From the NCBI RefSeq assembly GCF_008831285.2, contig NC_045139.1, forward strand, positions 27,010,308 through 27,056,307: a DNA stretch of 46,000 nucleotides, read 5' to 3'. Position 1 is the stretch's first letter. Each line of letters opens with the position of its first letter. Below the pieces are notes generated by a model. It did not search any database and was not told where the DNA came from. It saw only the letters and a list, made by a program, of their open reading frames with translations. Below are positions 34,800 to 45,986 of the stretch, in pieces. Made by a program: the position numbers and the translations under genes. The stretch comes from Nymphaea colorata (Eukaryota; Streptophyta; Magnoliopsida; Nymphaeales; Nymphaeaceae).

Positions 34800-35199
34800 C
34801 CCACAGGAAGGCAATATCCAACACCAGGACACGCGGCACCAGCCCAAGAGAAAACAAGACAAGCGGCGGCGAAGGTGGAAGAACCACGGCATAAGAGACT
34901 TAAGGCCTGACGGCGGTGGCAAAAGAAGCCCTGACGGCGACGGCGAGAGAAACCCTAGCAGCGGCGCCGCAGGTCACCAGTGGCGGAAACGCAGCAGCGG
35001 CAGTGGCGGAAACGTCAGCGGCGGTGGGCGAAAAACGTCAGCGGCGGTGGGCAAAAAACGTCAGCGGCAGTGGCGGAAAAAAACAGCGGCGGCCGCGGAA
35101 ACGTCAACAGCGGCGGGCGGCGGGAAAAACAAGGAACTCCAACGGCGGCGGAAAAAAGGTGGAATCTCCACGATCACACCAAAGAATCCACACGCGCTG
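34800..35199 (-). repeat. GC-rich leader of copia with CGGCGGTGG minisatellite
   Basis: Between the PBS and gag lies a CAGCGGCGGTGG-rich stretch (about 34915-35150). Its 24-bp-like units contain GTCAGCGGCGGTGGGCRAAA (for example 35015-35065). No protein is implied. It is the untranslated or packaging leader of the element. Confidence 0.8.
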
Positions 35200-35211
35200 G
35201 CTCTGATACCA
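35200..35211 (-). other. Primer-binding site of intronic copia
   Basis: TGGTATCAGAGC (minus strand) directly follows the 5' LTR and is complementary to initiator tRNA-Met. Confidence 0.95.
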
Positions 35212-35487
35212 TGTAGAAACAAGCAACGCAAGAAGATAATGGAGAAGAAACACACGATATACGTGGACAACCTCAGTAAGAGGTGAAAAACCACGGAGAA
35301 GCTCTAACCTAGGGGCAAGACCGCAACCCTAGGAGAGAGAATGTTATTTTCACTTAATCAACAATTACACAATAAGTGAGATAATATAAGAGGGAGGCCC
35401 GCCTAGGGTACCGAGCCACCCTCGGTACCCCGCCCATGGGACCGGGTCCATATCCAGACCCGGTTCCCTATACAAGATATTCTAACA
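35212..35487 (-). repeat. 5' LTR of intronic copia element
   Basis: 276 bp, nearly identical to 30226-30502. The minus strand contains CTCTTATATTATC as a possible TATA region. Confidence 0.95.
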
Positions 35488-36098
35488 ATATCAATGAATG
35501 GCATGCAAGCTACTAAAATAAAGATGCCATTCAAGAGAATAATAAGAGTTTAAATCTTGGAATAAAACTTCGGCATTTAGTATGCAGGAACAAGACAACT
35601 ATTCTGCAATTCCAATATGAAGCTTGAATGGAAGAAATAACTGTTCATTAATCGCCGACGTTTCATTCCTAGTTACACAATGTATTGCACAGTACCACTC
35701 AAGATATTTGTAATGAAAACATATAATTGTGACACAAGTTAAATACATTAGCTTGACTATGGAATAAAGACTTAATGTCATATCGTTTCTCATTTTGCTA
35801 TAGTTATCCAATCAGCACAACTCTTAAATCTTTGTTCACATGTTAAGCATAGAGACAATGTCAAATGAATCAACTGAGTTGAACATACAATAGGCAACTT
35901 CTTTAGTTTTATAGGGAAAATCTTTATAATTTCTGAGATCTATCCAACTCCATAAATTGAATTCACGTGTCTGACCTGATATGCAATTTTTCAGCGAAAT
36001 GGGTGTTGACCCAGCTCATGTTAAGAAACAGATTCTGTCTACATATGTAACACAATTTTTTTTATTAGGATTGTGATACTACCAACCACCAACGATTC

Positions 36099-36102
<4 letters not shown>

Positions 36103-36177
<75 letters not shown>

Positions 36178-36180
36178 CAC
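36103..36180. repeat. (TC)n(AC)n compound microsatellite
   Basis: A TC run (36103-36136) passes into an AC run (36137-36180) with one G interruption. Confidence 0.95.
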
Positions 36181-36308
36181 AAGAACCCATCCCTTTCACT
36201 TCAAATGCTTTTTTTTTTAATTGAATAAAGTAAAAGATAACTTTCATTTTGCATTGATTCCTCTCAGTTGAAATGTATTCTGTTTATTACAGCTTGAAAA
36301 TTTTGCAG

Positions 36309-36516
36309 TTTAAGTTTTCAAGAGATGTGAATCACGAGAACCCACTCCTTTCAGTTCAAATGCTTTCAGTCCTTTACAGGTTGCATAATTTAAGATTATT
36401 CAGATTTTGTAGTCTAAGTTTTCAAAAGATTGAATCTACTCTTTTCAGATGCTTACAGATCGAATAAACATTAGGTTATTTGGATTTTCTAGTCTAAGTT
36501 TTCAAAAGCTGTGAAA
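36309..36516. repeat. Degenerate tandem repeat, about 80-100 bp
   Basis: AGTYTAAGTTTTCAARAG recurs near 36308, 36410 and 36491. Related TTTCAG and ATGCTT(T/A)CAG segments lie between the copies. Confidence 0.7.
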
Positions 36517-38417
36517 GTTTGTAGAATGTGCCACGAAACCTTTTGATTGAAAGTTGAAAAAGAACAGTTTTCTGATTTATCTAGTATTTATCACTTTTAT
36601 CCACAAGCACAAATATCTTCTCGGGTTCTAATGGCAAGGTTTTTCTCAGGTATTTTTCAGCAAAGTTGCTTTTTCTCAAGTAAATTCACAAAAATATCAG
36701 CAATTTTTTGAAAATAAAGAAAATCCAAAAAAATGGTAAAAATAAAACAAAGGAGAAATGAATAAGAAAACAGCAAAAGAACTCATTAAAATGATAAAAT
36801 AATGTCTTCATGATCATAAAAATGATAATAAATAATTTAATTTAAGTTTAAAGGTGAACCCATGTTGTTACTAACCTTATAAAAGAGAAAAACAAAAGAA
36901 ACAGGAAAAAAATGGGAAAAAACATGAAAAATCGTGATAAAAATACGATAAATATGTTGGTTACATATTTTTCAAAAGGACACAATCTTTTTTGGCTTTT
37001 TTCAGTTTTGTCATCTTCCTCGTTAAGATCACGATATTTTCGAAAACATTGTGCTATTTGTGGCTATGTTCTTATCTATTTGTTTAATACTTCATCTGTA
37101 AAATGAAAATAAAAATCATAACATTATCTTACCTGAGACCTGGACAAATTGCCAAGCCAACCAACTGATCCACGAGTCAGAGGTCAGCTTCTTCAAGTCC
37201 AATGAATGGGCTTGCCAACTATGGCTAAGGAAGACCAACTTTCTAAACCTGAACTTATCCAAGACAGAGAACCCTGAGCAACTTCTCCATACACTCTAAC
37301 AAACTATTAGGAGTAACCAGGATGATGTATCATGGGATACATTATAATTTATAACATATTAATATTGGACCACCTTGGTCACAGACTGGCATAAGACACC
37401 CTAAAACTAGTTTGCATGGCAAACCAATGGCTTATCAAACATGTCCTTACATTTTTTTTTTTTTGCATAAGAGTGCATTATATGTTTCCCACTAGCCATA
37501 AGTCAAGCTATGGCCATTGATTTTCTAAACTTCGCTTAGGCCTGACCTCATAGTCTCCCCTCTAGGCACAAGAAGATGGTTTAAGCAATGGATTAAAGAG
37601 AATTTTGGAATAAGATGTAAGAAATCTAAAAATGTACAATATCTAAATACTAGAGATTCCCGTTGAAGAAAATGACTTCAAACAAGAAGGGCATATCCCC
37701 AATCCCCCTCTTTTCTGTGTTCATTCAATGCTTTGCTTGTGGATTGGGATGGGCCGTGTAATCATGTATAGATCACTTAAGATGAAGCCTATTCCAAGCC
37801 CTATGAAAACCATATGGAATGCATAGTATAAACGAAAAATTAAGCTCAATTACTGCGATAACATATGAAGGAGAATTAAGCTCAAGGTTTTTCTTTCTTT
37901 TCTTTATTTTTTCTATGGAAGCTGGGGCGAAGGCATGTACCACTTTCTATAAAGGAATTTTCATCGACCTTCTTACAGGGAAGCAAGTATAAATCAACAA
38001 AAGACTTACATACCCAAGATTGTGAAGCCCTAAATTAGACACCTATATCATTTTTTTTTTTTTTTCATCTTACGACTTTTTAGTAGCCATACAGTTTTGC
38101 TAATACGTTTTGCGCAATCTCGATGCCGAAGCAATGAAAATTGAAAAGCAATTGTACATCCACCAAACTTCTAATTGCCGATATGATGAATTTTTGGAAA
38201 TCAGTATACAAAAACGAGATTTTTCCTACAAGGGAAAATTATTCAAAAATCAGCGACATCACTATTCCGCAAGGTAGAAATTCAACATATACAAAAAGGA
38301 AAATTAATAAATTGATTCAAGTGAACCAAAAAACAAAACTGAACACAGGCCTGTCCAAGTGCCCCTTTTTCGAATCTAATCTGTTTGTCAGTATCGAAAA
38401 ATTTCAAGTCAGAAAAC

Positions 38418-38467
38418 GCCCCATCAATCCATAAAACAGAATGCCCCATCAATCCATAAAACAAAAT
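38418..38467. repeat. 25-bp tandem duplication
   Basis: GCCCCATCAATCCATAAAAC plus (A)RAAT is present twice at 38418 and 38443 with one difference. Confidence 0.92.
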
Positions 38468-38637
38468 GCAACTGTAAACTATGAAAGATGAAAAAAAGTA
38501 ACACTCTACGCCATAATCCCACAAAAAGTACACCCAAAACAAACTGAACAAAAACCCTCACGCGACAGTCCAGTACATGAACGGGCGTAACCGCAATGAG
38601 AATGTGTATGTGTGTGCGTGAGAGAGAGAGAGAGTAC

Positions 38638-38640
38638 CAT
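38638..38640 (-). CDS. NDUFV1: Proposed first exon end: start codon of NDUFV1
   Basis: On the minus strand CCCCAGAAATG is followed directly by GTACTCTCTCTCTC, a GT donor with a pyrimidine-rich run. Splicing ATG|GTACTC to TTTCTCAG|GGACAC gives [12 protein letters not shown] in phase 0, supplying the missing start. The upstream DNA (38641-38760) looks like a leader with TC-rich and GC-rich sequence. No ATGGC start that fits was found elsewhere between 28562 and 39200. This is inference; the donor is not a strong consensus. Confidence 0.45.
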
Positions 38641-38744
38641 TTCTGGGGAGATGACCTGACGAAGAGACCAGTTAACAAATTGGTGGAAATTGGCTCAGCA
38701 GGGTTCACGAATAAGGGGAGGAGGAAGCAGGATCCGACGATCTA

Positions 38745-38750
38745 AGCCCA
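38745..38750 (-). promoter_or_regulatory. Site II-type motif TGGGCT
   Basis: TGGGCT occurs on the minus strand about 105 bp upstream of the proposed NDUFV1 start codon. TGGGCC/T (site II) motifs are known to be frequent in promoters of plant nuclear genes for respiratory-chain proteins. A single copy is weak evidence by itself. Confidence 0.35.
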
Positions 38751-39300
38751 ACCCCCCGAGACGACGCCCTCTCTCGCACGCACCTCCTTCCCTTTCTCTA
38801 GTCTTACAGTTATTGGGAGCAAATTATCAAAATCGCCCCCACGGACTCGGAAATCGGTCCCCTGCATTTTGAAGAACCAAATAAAAGGTCCGGCAAGCTG
38901 CGATCGCACAACGTGGTCGGTTTTGATGGTTCCTCCGGCCGGACCTGGGTTGCATGTGTTATAAATCTCACCCGGCTGAGCAGTAGCTGTCCGAAACTGA
39001 TATCTAATAAAACACTTCACATCGAAGTCCACATATATATGACATGTTCTTTATGTCCTGTGCTCAAATCGGTATCTACATATAAATTGAAGCATGTGGA
39101 CATCCTATCACTTGGTGCTCACACAGCTCAATCTTGAAAAAATGAAGGAAAGACGAGTTTCAGCTCCCATTTAGACGGTGGGATAACCTCCCTCTCGCTT
39201 ACTCAAGTTCATATTGATGCATCTCCAACCTGAATTTGGTTTGCAATTGAACTTATTTGCTTCGGACTAAGACAATGTATGGGAATACCAAAACCTTCGA
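38751..39300. promoter_or_regulatory. Probable NDUFV1 promoter region
   Basis: Non-coding DNA upstream of the proposed NDUFV1 exon on the minus strand. It is more GC-rich near 38750-38960 than the surroundings. No clear TATA box was found, which is not unusual for housekeeping genes. Assigned by position only. Confidence 0.3.
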
Positions 39301-39601
39301 GTACCTGCAAATTTCATTAAATGCCGCTTAGATCTTAGCTACTTTGATTTGTTTTTGCTCCATCTTGTTTCTTACGTTGCTTTACTTTTACACTTGAACT
39401 AGGGCTTCGGATGAGTTTCCTAAGCAGTACATAGAGAAAGGTCGGTCTGAAACTCCGGCTCTGGACCCTTGGCTAGGTCATGTGCCTATTTTGTGTGTGT
39501 TTTCCATAAGCACGAGAATGAGGTTTCTTGTGAAACCCGACTTTCACTCATAGATGTCCATATGAAGGCTTTGTGTGAGCGTTGTGAAGGCGTTTAGGGT
39601 A

Positions 39602-39705
39602 TCTTATTAGTCAGTCAGTCTGGGCCGATTCGTTGGATAAAGCAAAATTCTATAACGTATCAGAGTGTCTTATTAGTTAGTCAGTCTGGACCGATTCATT
39701 GGATT
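39602..39705. repeat. 66-bp spaced tandem repeat
   Basis: TCTTATTAGTCAGTCAGTCT through GATTCGTTGGAT at 39602 recurs at 39668 with three or four changes. Confidence 0.85.
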
Positions 39706-40574
39706 CTAAATATTATTACTTAATTCGGGTGGATATACTGAAATCTCTCTCATTATCAACGCGGATCCTCAAAATAAACACAGTTCATGTTGAATAAAAT
39801 ATATGCTTAACTTTTAGAAGAACTCTAGCTCATGAAACTTTTAAATTTTGTAACTCAGAAATTTGTGTCTCCATCTTTAATGCTGTTTTAAGGGAAACAT
39901 CAAACGCTAGAGAATGATCTTGGATTTCCTTCTCCCGATTCCAAAATAGGGTGAAGAAAGCAGGAGTTTGACTCTAGGGAAACAAGTTGAGTTCGAGTGA
40001 GTGGGGTTTGACCAGTCGCTCGAAAGAAGGTTGAAGCTTCACCCAACCCCTTGTCTCCGAGTCAGGGTCTCTGTTGGTCACTACTTCATCTTGATCTTCT
40101 TCCATTTTTATAAATGAGTGGTTGTATTGTAAAAATTAGCCGTTCCGTATAAAGGTGTTAGTTGTTTGGCCACCAAGAAACTCTTTGATATTATGAACCA
40201 TGTGCGGAAATGTATATATAAATTTGTGAAAGACGGTTGAGGATGTTCACTTTAATTCTTCCTTACATATATCTATGGGTGCAATAAAGTTGCAATATTT
40301 ATTTCAATTGTGTGATACAACGAATACATATAAATATAGACGTTAAGAAACCTTCTAGTGCTTAGTCCAAATTATCAATAAGTACTTAAAAATGCATTTT
40401 AGCAATTCACATAATAAGAGAAATATTCGTGGTCCAAGTATTTGTATGCTGCTCAAAATTAGAAAACGTTTTTATTTAAGTCTATATTTTAAGGTCAACT
40501 AGTTTCCTAGCATAAGTTTCAAATTCAAAAGAAAAGAAATTTATATACTTATAAATGTCGACGCTTTTTAAATT

Positions 40575-40682
40575 GTTAAAAAAAGTTGAGAAGAGATTGA
40601 TGAGACACATATCCTAGTATTGACATCTGTTAAAAAAAGTCGAGAAGAAATTGATAAGACACGTATCCAAACATTGGTATCA
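40575..40682. repeat. 54-bp tandem repeat
   Basis: GTTAAAAAAAGTYGAGAAGA and its continuation AATTGATRAGACACRTATCC occur at 40575 and 40629. Confidence 0.85.
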
Positions 40683-41037
40683 ATTTGAACACATGGACGA
40701 GTTCTAAAGAAAAGTATTTCTCTCTCGAAATTTTATAGCCCTTGTTAGGTTTGCCGTGTACTTTCATTATGTCAGGGTTGACTAGAAAGTAGTACCATAG
40801 TAATGTTTCATCAACCAAATATTGTAAAAGCATCTTTAACTTGATTTTTAGTGGACCAGATGACTTATAGGATCGATTTCAATGTGTTTCACCCTATGGT
40901 AAAATACAGGATTATTAGTTATGTAAGTGGTAGCCTTATAATTATCATTATCATCAATGCTAGAGATAGGGCTTTCACTCATAGATGTCCATATGAAGCA
41001 AAATCACATCATTTCTGCAGTCGACTGGGTCTTGTAT

Positions 41038-41250
41038 CTATATTTTGACGCTACATTTGACCTATTGTCTCTATATTTTGACGCTACATTTGACCTGGTG
41101 ACTACCAGTTAGTTTTTTTTCTCATTTAATAAGTTTCTCATAATAGCTAGTTTTTTTTCTTATTTAATAAGTTAGTTTTTTTTCCTCTTTAATAAGTTTG
41201 CCACAATAGTTAATAAGTTAGTTTTTTTTTTCTTACTTAATAAGTTTGAG
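41038..41250. repeat. 33-bp duplication and TTAATAAGT array
   Basis: CTATATTTTGACGCTACATT plus TGACCT occurs at 41038 and 41071 (perfect over 26 bp). It is followed at 41108-41250 by four degenerate units of TTAGTTTTTTTTCTTATTTA plus ATAAG. Confidence 0.85.
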
Positions 41251-42172
41251 TACTAATTGAAAGAAAAAGAAATCCTACCGAACTTTATGTATCTATATTA
41301 AGTCAAATTGGTCAAAGCATGTTTCAACGATCATGAGATAGTACCTATTAATGATTAAGAATAAAAATGAAAAGCCTCAGTTGAACGAATGAAAGACCAA
41401 TTACGTTGCCAAAGTAACCATAGTTCGAATATCCTTTTACCAAACCACGAGCACTTAAATGTAGGGTTTCAAAACTTAACAAAAACAATAAACTGAAGTA
41501 CAACATCACTACCAGTAGAAGATTATGCATGGTAACATTTCAGTCGATATGTTAAGAATGCATAACCTTACTTGCCATTTAACTCCCTTTTAACAACCAT
41601 AAAGAAATATTAAACGAAGTTTAAGGCCTCATGTCCACTTCATTCAAGCAAAATGGCCATAGAAAATGGTTTGGCAGTCTTGTTGACTGCCTTTCCCAAA
41701 GGTGTCCATGGACCTAACAAAATATCAAGATTCTAATCCATATGTATTTGGATCTCTTACATAAAGAATTGGAATCCTATAGCTGGAATTGCCAATAAAA
41801 TTTATCAAATGCCACTTAGACATGAGGTACTTTGATGTGCTTTTCTTTTGATCCACATCACTTTGCTCTTTTACATATTTTTGAACTTTTGATCAACTAG
41901 GACTTCAGCTGAGCTTCCTATGGAATCAAAAGAAAGGTTCAATAACTGATTTATAAGAATAGGGTATGCACATCTAGGGCATTAGCCTCATCCCTCCGAA
42001 GTCGAACCAAAATATTTGGCAGATGCTTGGGAGGCCCAATATCAGCCACGAATCGTTTCAGTAAGCCATTAAACTGATATGCATCAGCCAATATTGGTGC
42101 ACAAGGAGAAACACTGATGAAACTGCATAGAACAAGTGAAAAACTCATTTGTGTCTTTACTTTTGGGAGCCC
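41251..42172. other. Non-coding DNA
   Basis: No supported gene apart from the repeat copy at 41795-41937. A minus-strand open frame at 41951-42214 is unassigned. The TTTGGCAGTCTTGTTGACTG region near 41670 contains a short inverted repeat (GGCAGTC/GACTGCC). Confidence 0.4.
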
Positions 42173-42636
42173 CCTGTGATTTAGTTTTTGATGCAGCAAG
42201 TAGACGAAAAACACTTGCTAATAGTTGGTATGAAAGATAAGCTTGCTGATTTGGTAGCAACAGCTGCAATAAAGGTTCGGTGTCATTATGTCAATAAAAA
42301 ATGGCTCCGTGGTATACCAACGAATTGGTCCACTGTGGAAATGAGGCTTCCAAAGTTCAGGTACTTGAGAGTGAGCCGAAATGGGGCAACTTAGTCATCA
42401 CAAAAACATATCTGGCAGTATCAAATCTATGACGGCGTTACTCCTTAATGTAATCATCGTTGATCAACAAGAAGAATATACAGCCCTTCAAGAATGTGAA
42501 AATTTAGGTATTCCAACTATTTGTTTAATCAATAAATTATGATCCAGATTTCACAGATATTCAAATTGCAGCCAACAATGACGCTATAGCTTCAATTTGA
42601 CTGATTCTTAACAAATTAGTATCTGCAATTTATCAG
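42173..42636 (+). pseudogene. rps2: Nuclear plastid DNA: decayed rps2 fragment
   Basis: Reading across frames gives successive pieces of plastid ribosomal protein S2: [10 protein letters not shown], then [18 protein letters not shown], then KFRYLR. After a gap come [38 protein letters not shown] and LILNKLVSAI. Several frameshifts, stops (TGATCC after LINKL) and a deletion of about 20-40 bp after KFRYLR show that it is not functional. It covers roughly the middle and end of the gene and lacks the N-terminal quarter. No plastid neighbours (rpoC2, atpI) are recognised beside it, so the transfer is short or eroded. Confidence 0.82.
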
Positions 42637-44033
42637 ACTTCCTAACTTAGCTACATAAGTTGATTAATAATAAGATAAGTCAATCACTTCGAAAAACCCA
42701 GAGATTCATTGAATCGTTTATTCTTACATCTTCAGAGGCAGCGACAATTTTCCTAGAGATTTAAACAAATTTTATTTCACATGATGACCTTCATAGGGAT
42801 GAAGATTACTATTTTCCTATGGATGATATCCATCTCCATATCCAGCCTTGGAGTATTACACGAGGCACAAAAGAATGTGACGTTAACAGAATGAAGTCCA
42901 TTGTCAATTATGTGGAAAACAAGAGCTATTTTATCGATCCTACCTTGATTGGCGTTTCATGGGCCATGAACAACCAATCCATTTTTGCTGGTTCGTTACT
43001 TCATTAGACCATGAAGATTCAAACTCTCATTTATTTGAGCCATTACTGTTGGGTCAACATTTAATCATCCTCATTTGTATCTGATTGAACACAAAAACAT
43101 ATAGTTTACATCAAAGAACATAAACAACTAATGACAATTCCGGTTTTAACTAACTTAAAACAAGAGCTGTGCATCACAGCATCAGAAAATGATCAGAACA
43201 AAACTCCCAGTACGTAAGAGCCACTCAACCACGTTCCGAAGTTTTATTATGCTAATGGAGATAATCAATGTTCTCTAGAATGCATTTGTGGGGGCTTCCT
43301 GCAAAAAATATTTGATGAAGGAACAGCGCAAAGACAAGCTGACCAAAGACAGATACAGATGGTTATTTCAGCTGCCTTGCTAAGGAACAGTACATTATGA
43401 ACCTCATGGGTGCCAACTGTACCAAAGCTCCTTCGCCTGCAGTAAAATTGATGTTCAACACCAATAACAAAAATGACTAGCAACAGAAAAGCGAAAGTCC
43501 TTTTCCAACTGAATAGTCTCCCTTAAATTCTAAACCAGGTTACCACTGAAAGCAAGGTTTAAACAGTCCCTCAGGGCTTTATTTGGCCTTTAGTGTGGCC
43601 ACAGAAAGAGGTTGCCCAAGTAGGGGTAAGCATGTTTATGAGCATGCCCTCAGTTCAAGCCTCCACATATGGCGTCCCCTCTCGCAAAGGTAAAGCAGGA
43701 GCTTGTCTGAGAGTCAAGCACCCAGTGGTTAAAGCCACCAGGACCGTGACCCTAGACATGGAACGAAAAGCAGAAAGGAAGCAAGCAGCCACCCATCCTA
43801 TCCCATGTATGCTTCCCCCATATGATAACCGAAAAATCTAATAAAGGATAAAAACAAACAGGTGTATTTGGCAAGAAGATCAGTTCTCTATCTGCTTATA
43901 AGCAGACATACTGCTTTGTAACTCAATCAGTGAATTCAACTACTAAAGAGGCTCCTTACTCATCATACACCAACCTGCCAACGAAGCTCTCTGAAGATTG
44001 CACAATGATCACCAAGAAGCGAACCAGCAGCTC
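42637..44033. other. Intergenic DNA and 3' flank of the aminotransferase gene
   Basis: An open frame at 42819-43007 (plus) and its upstream extension near 42785 read DDLHRDEDYYFPMDDIHLHI, which looks protein-like but matches nothing I know. The DNA just below 44034 is the 3' untranslated region of the minus-strand aminotransferase gene. No other gene is supported. Confidence 0.4.
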
Positions 44034-44348
<315 letters not shown>

Positions 44349-44514
44349 TTAAAAATATGTCTCCGCTTCCTTATCAAATTCAAAAGGGGATTCACTAGAG
44401 AATACAACCATGCAAAGAAAGAACGCATGCAGAGCAATTAAAAAGGAAACCGCATGCTAGATAAACAACAGCACTGCAAATGAATGACATCAGAAAGCAT
44501 CCCACTAGGTTTCA

Positions 44515-44922
<408 letters not shown>

Positions 44923-45434
44923 CTACCAAGACTAGTCAGAATTAGTTACCTTGAGTCAGTGTAAGCTGGTTGAATAAAATAATATTAACAAGAAGGCACA
45001 CAGACTCAACATTTATAGTGAAAATAAGTAATAGAAGCCATAAAATACCACATAGTTGACTGATTACACATAACACCTCAATGATGCACACACACACACA
45101 TAGAAAGAAACACATCTTAGAAAGAGAGGGAAAGTACCTGCAACTGCAAATACAGTGCTACATAGAGAGAGAGACACAAGATAGAGGTTGGACGTAGTTT
45201 AAACATAAGGTAATTAAGAAACAAAGACTGAAGGTAGGTTAATGAAAGCTAATAAAAGAAAACTTAGTAAAATTTTAAATTTGATGGCCTAAAACATAGG
45301 TTTCCAAAAAACCACATTTTTCGGGACTAGTCAGCCAAGTACTGGACCAAGTCGGTTGACTAATCCCCATTGTGGGCCCAACTAGCTAATACCATAAGGT
45401 CTGTGTGGAATTGTAAACAACACCACTAGAGTCT

Positions 45435-45620
45435 ATTGAAATATGCAGTCGCTATGTTAGAGAAGGGCTTTTAAAGGATCTACATGTGGTGCCAGAGTAT
45501 CAGACAACTGACCTTTTCACCAAAGGCTTACCAGTTCCATGTTTATGCTCCTTTGCAAACTTTCAATGATTACATCATAAGGTAATCATAAGTTTGAGGA
45601 GGTGCTAAAATAGCAGATGA
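45435..45620 (+). pseudogene. Copia RNase H relic 1
   Basis: The plus strand encodes IEICSRYVREGLLKDLHVVP and then EYQTTDLFTKGLP, the C-terminal end of copia RNase H (usual form VREK..L...V.S..Q.ADIFTK.L). Downstream AAGTTTGAGGAGGTGCTAAAA resembles a polypurine tract and LTR start. It is antisense to the aminotransferase gene. No LTR pair is present. Confidence 0.75.
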
Positions 45621-45669
45621 ATTAATCTCATTGTTATTTATGATTGAATCATTGAATGTTTTGAATAAA

Positions 45670-45900
45670 TCCTGAAAATTGAAACACAGACTGCCAGTAA
45701 CCACATTCTTCCATAAAAGGATGAAAAACATTGAAATGAGCTGTCAATGTGTCAGAGAAAAGTACTTTATGCATCTCACATCCCTTACATATGTGGCATC
45801 ACAGTGTCAGATAGCATACTTCAACAAAGCCTTACTAGGCCCTCACTTTATGCTCCTCCTCAGCAAACTATTGATAATCATGTAATAAGTTTGAGCAGGT
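45670..45900 (+). pseudogene. Copia RNase H relic 2
   Basis: It encodes FFHKRMKNIEMSCQCVREKY and then SLTYVASQCQIAYFNKAL and LLLSKL, again the copia RNase H C-terminus. It is followed by AATAAGTTTGAGCAGGTGTGA, a polypurine-like end. It lies 295 bp after the equivalent point of relic 1, in the same orientation. Confidence 0.8.
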
Positions 45901-45910
45901 GTGATGCTCG

Positions 45911-45928
45911 TGTGTGTGTGTGTGTCTA

Positions 45929-45986
<58 letters not shown>
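45911..45986. repeat. (GT)n(TA)n(GTTA)n microsatellite
   Basis: GTGTGTGT (45911-45925), TATATA (45930-45968) and GTTAGTTAGTTAGTTAG (45969-45985) lie in succession. Confidence 0.95.

Larger units (their letters stand above)
30221..35492 (-). mobile_element. Young full-length Ty1/copia element, ATATC duplication
   Basis: The element spans 30226-35487 (5262 bp). It is flanked by the 5-bp duplication ATATC (30221-30225 and 35488-35492). In element orientation the LTRs start TGTTAGAATATC and end GTTTCTACA. They are 276 bp (5', 35212-35487) and 277 bp (3', 30226-30502) and differ by three substitutions and one 1-bp indel by hand count. The PBS and polypurine tract abut the LTRs. The order gag, protease, integrase, RT, RNase H defines Ty1/copia. 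The only visible defects are two nonsense codons. It lies in the presumed NDUFV1 intron, in the same orientation as the gene. Confidence 0.97.
35493..38637 (-). other. Presumed NDUFV1 intron, part after the copia insert
   Basis: Non-coding. It includes the microsatellite at 36103-36180, a degenerate repeat of about 100 bp at 36309-36516, A-rich tracts at 36700-36930 and the 25-bp duplication at 38418-38467. The 5' splice site proposed is GTACTC at 38637. Confidence 0.5.
39310..41940. repeat. Diverged dispersed repeat pair and internal repeats
   Basis: Segment 39310-39445 (AAATGCCGCTTAGAT, CTAGGGCTTCGGATGAG, GAGAAAGGT) and segment 41795-41937 (AAATGCCACTTAGAC, CTAGGACTTCAGCTGAG, AAGAAAGGT) are colinear diverged copies 2.5 kb apart. 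A perfect 27-bp repeat beginning CTTTCACTCATAGATG is at 39541-39567 and 40972-40998. The block may be a decayed non-coding retroelement with LTR-like ends, but no PBS or coding sequence is seen. Confidence 0.5.

Noticed and set aside
41415-41450. tRNA-like GTTCGAATATCC
   Set aside because: There is no foldable acceptor, D or anticodon arm around it.
41951-42214. Minus-strand 87-codon frame next to the rps2 relic
   Set aside because: No recognised family or splice support. Its upstream part overlaps the rps2 fragment on the other strand.
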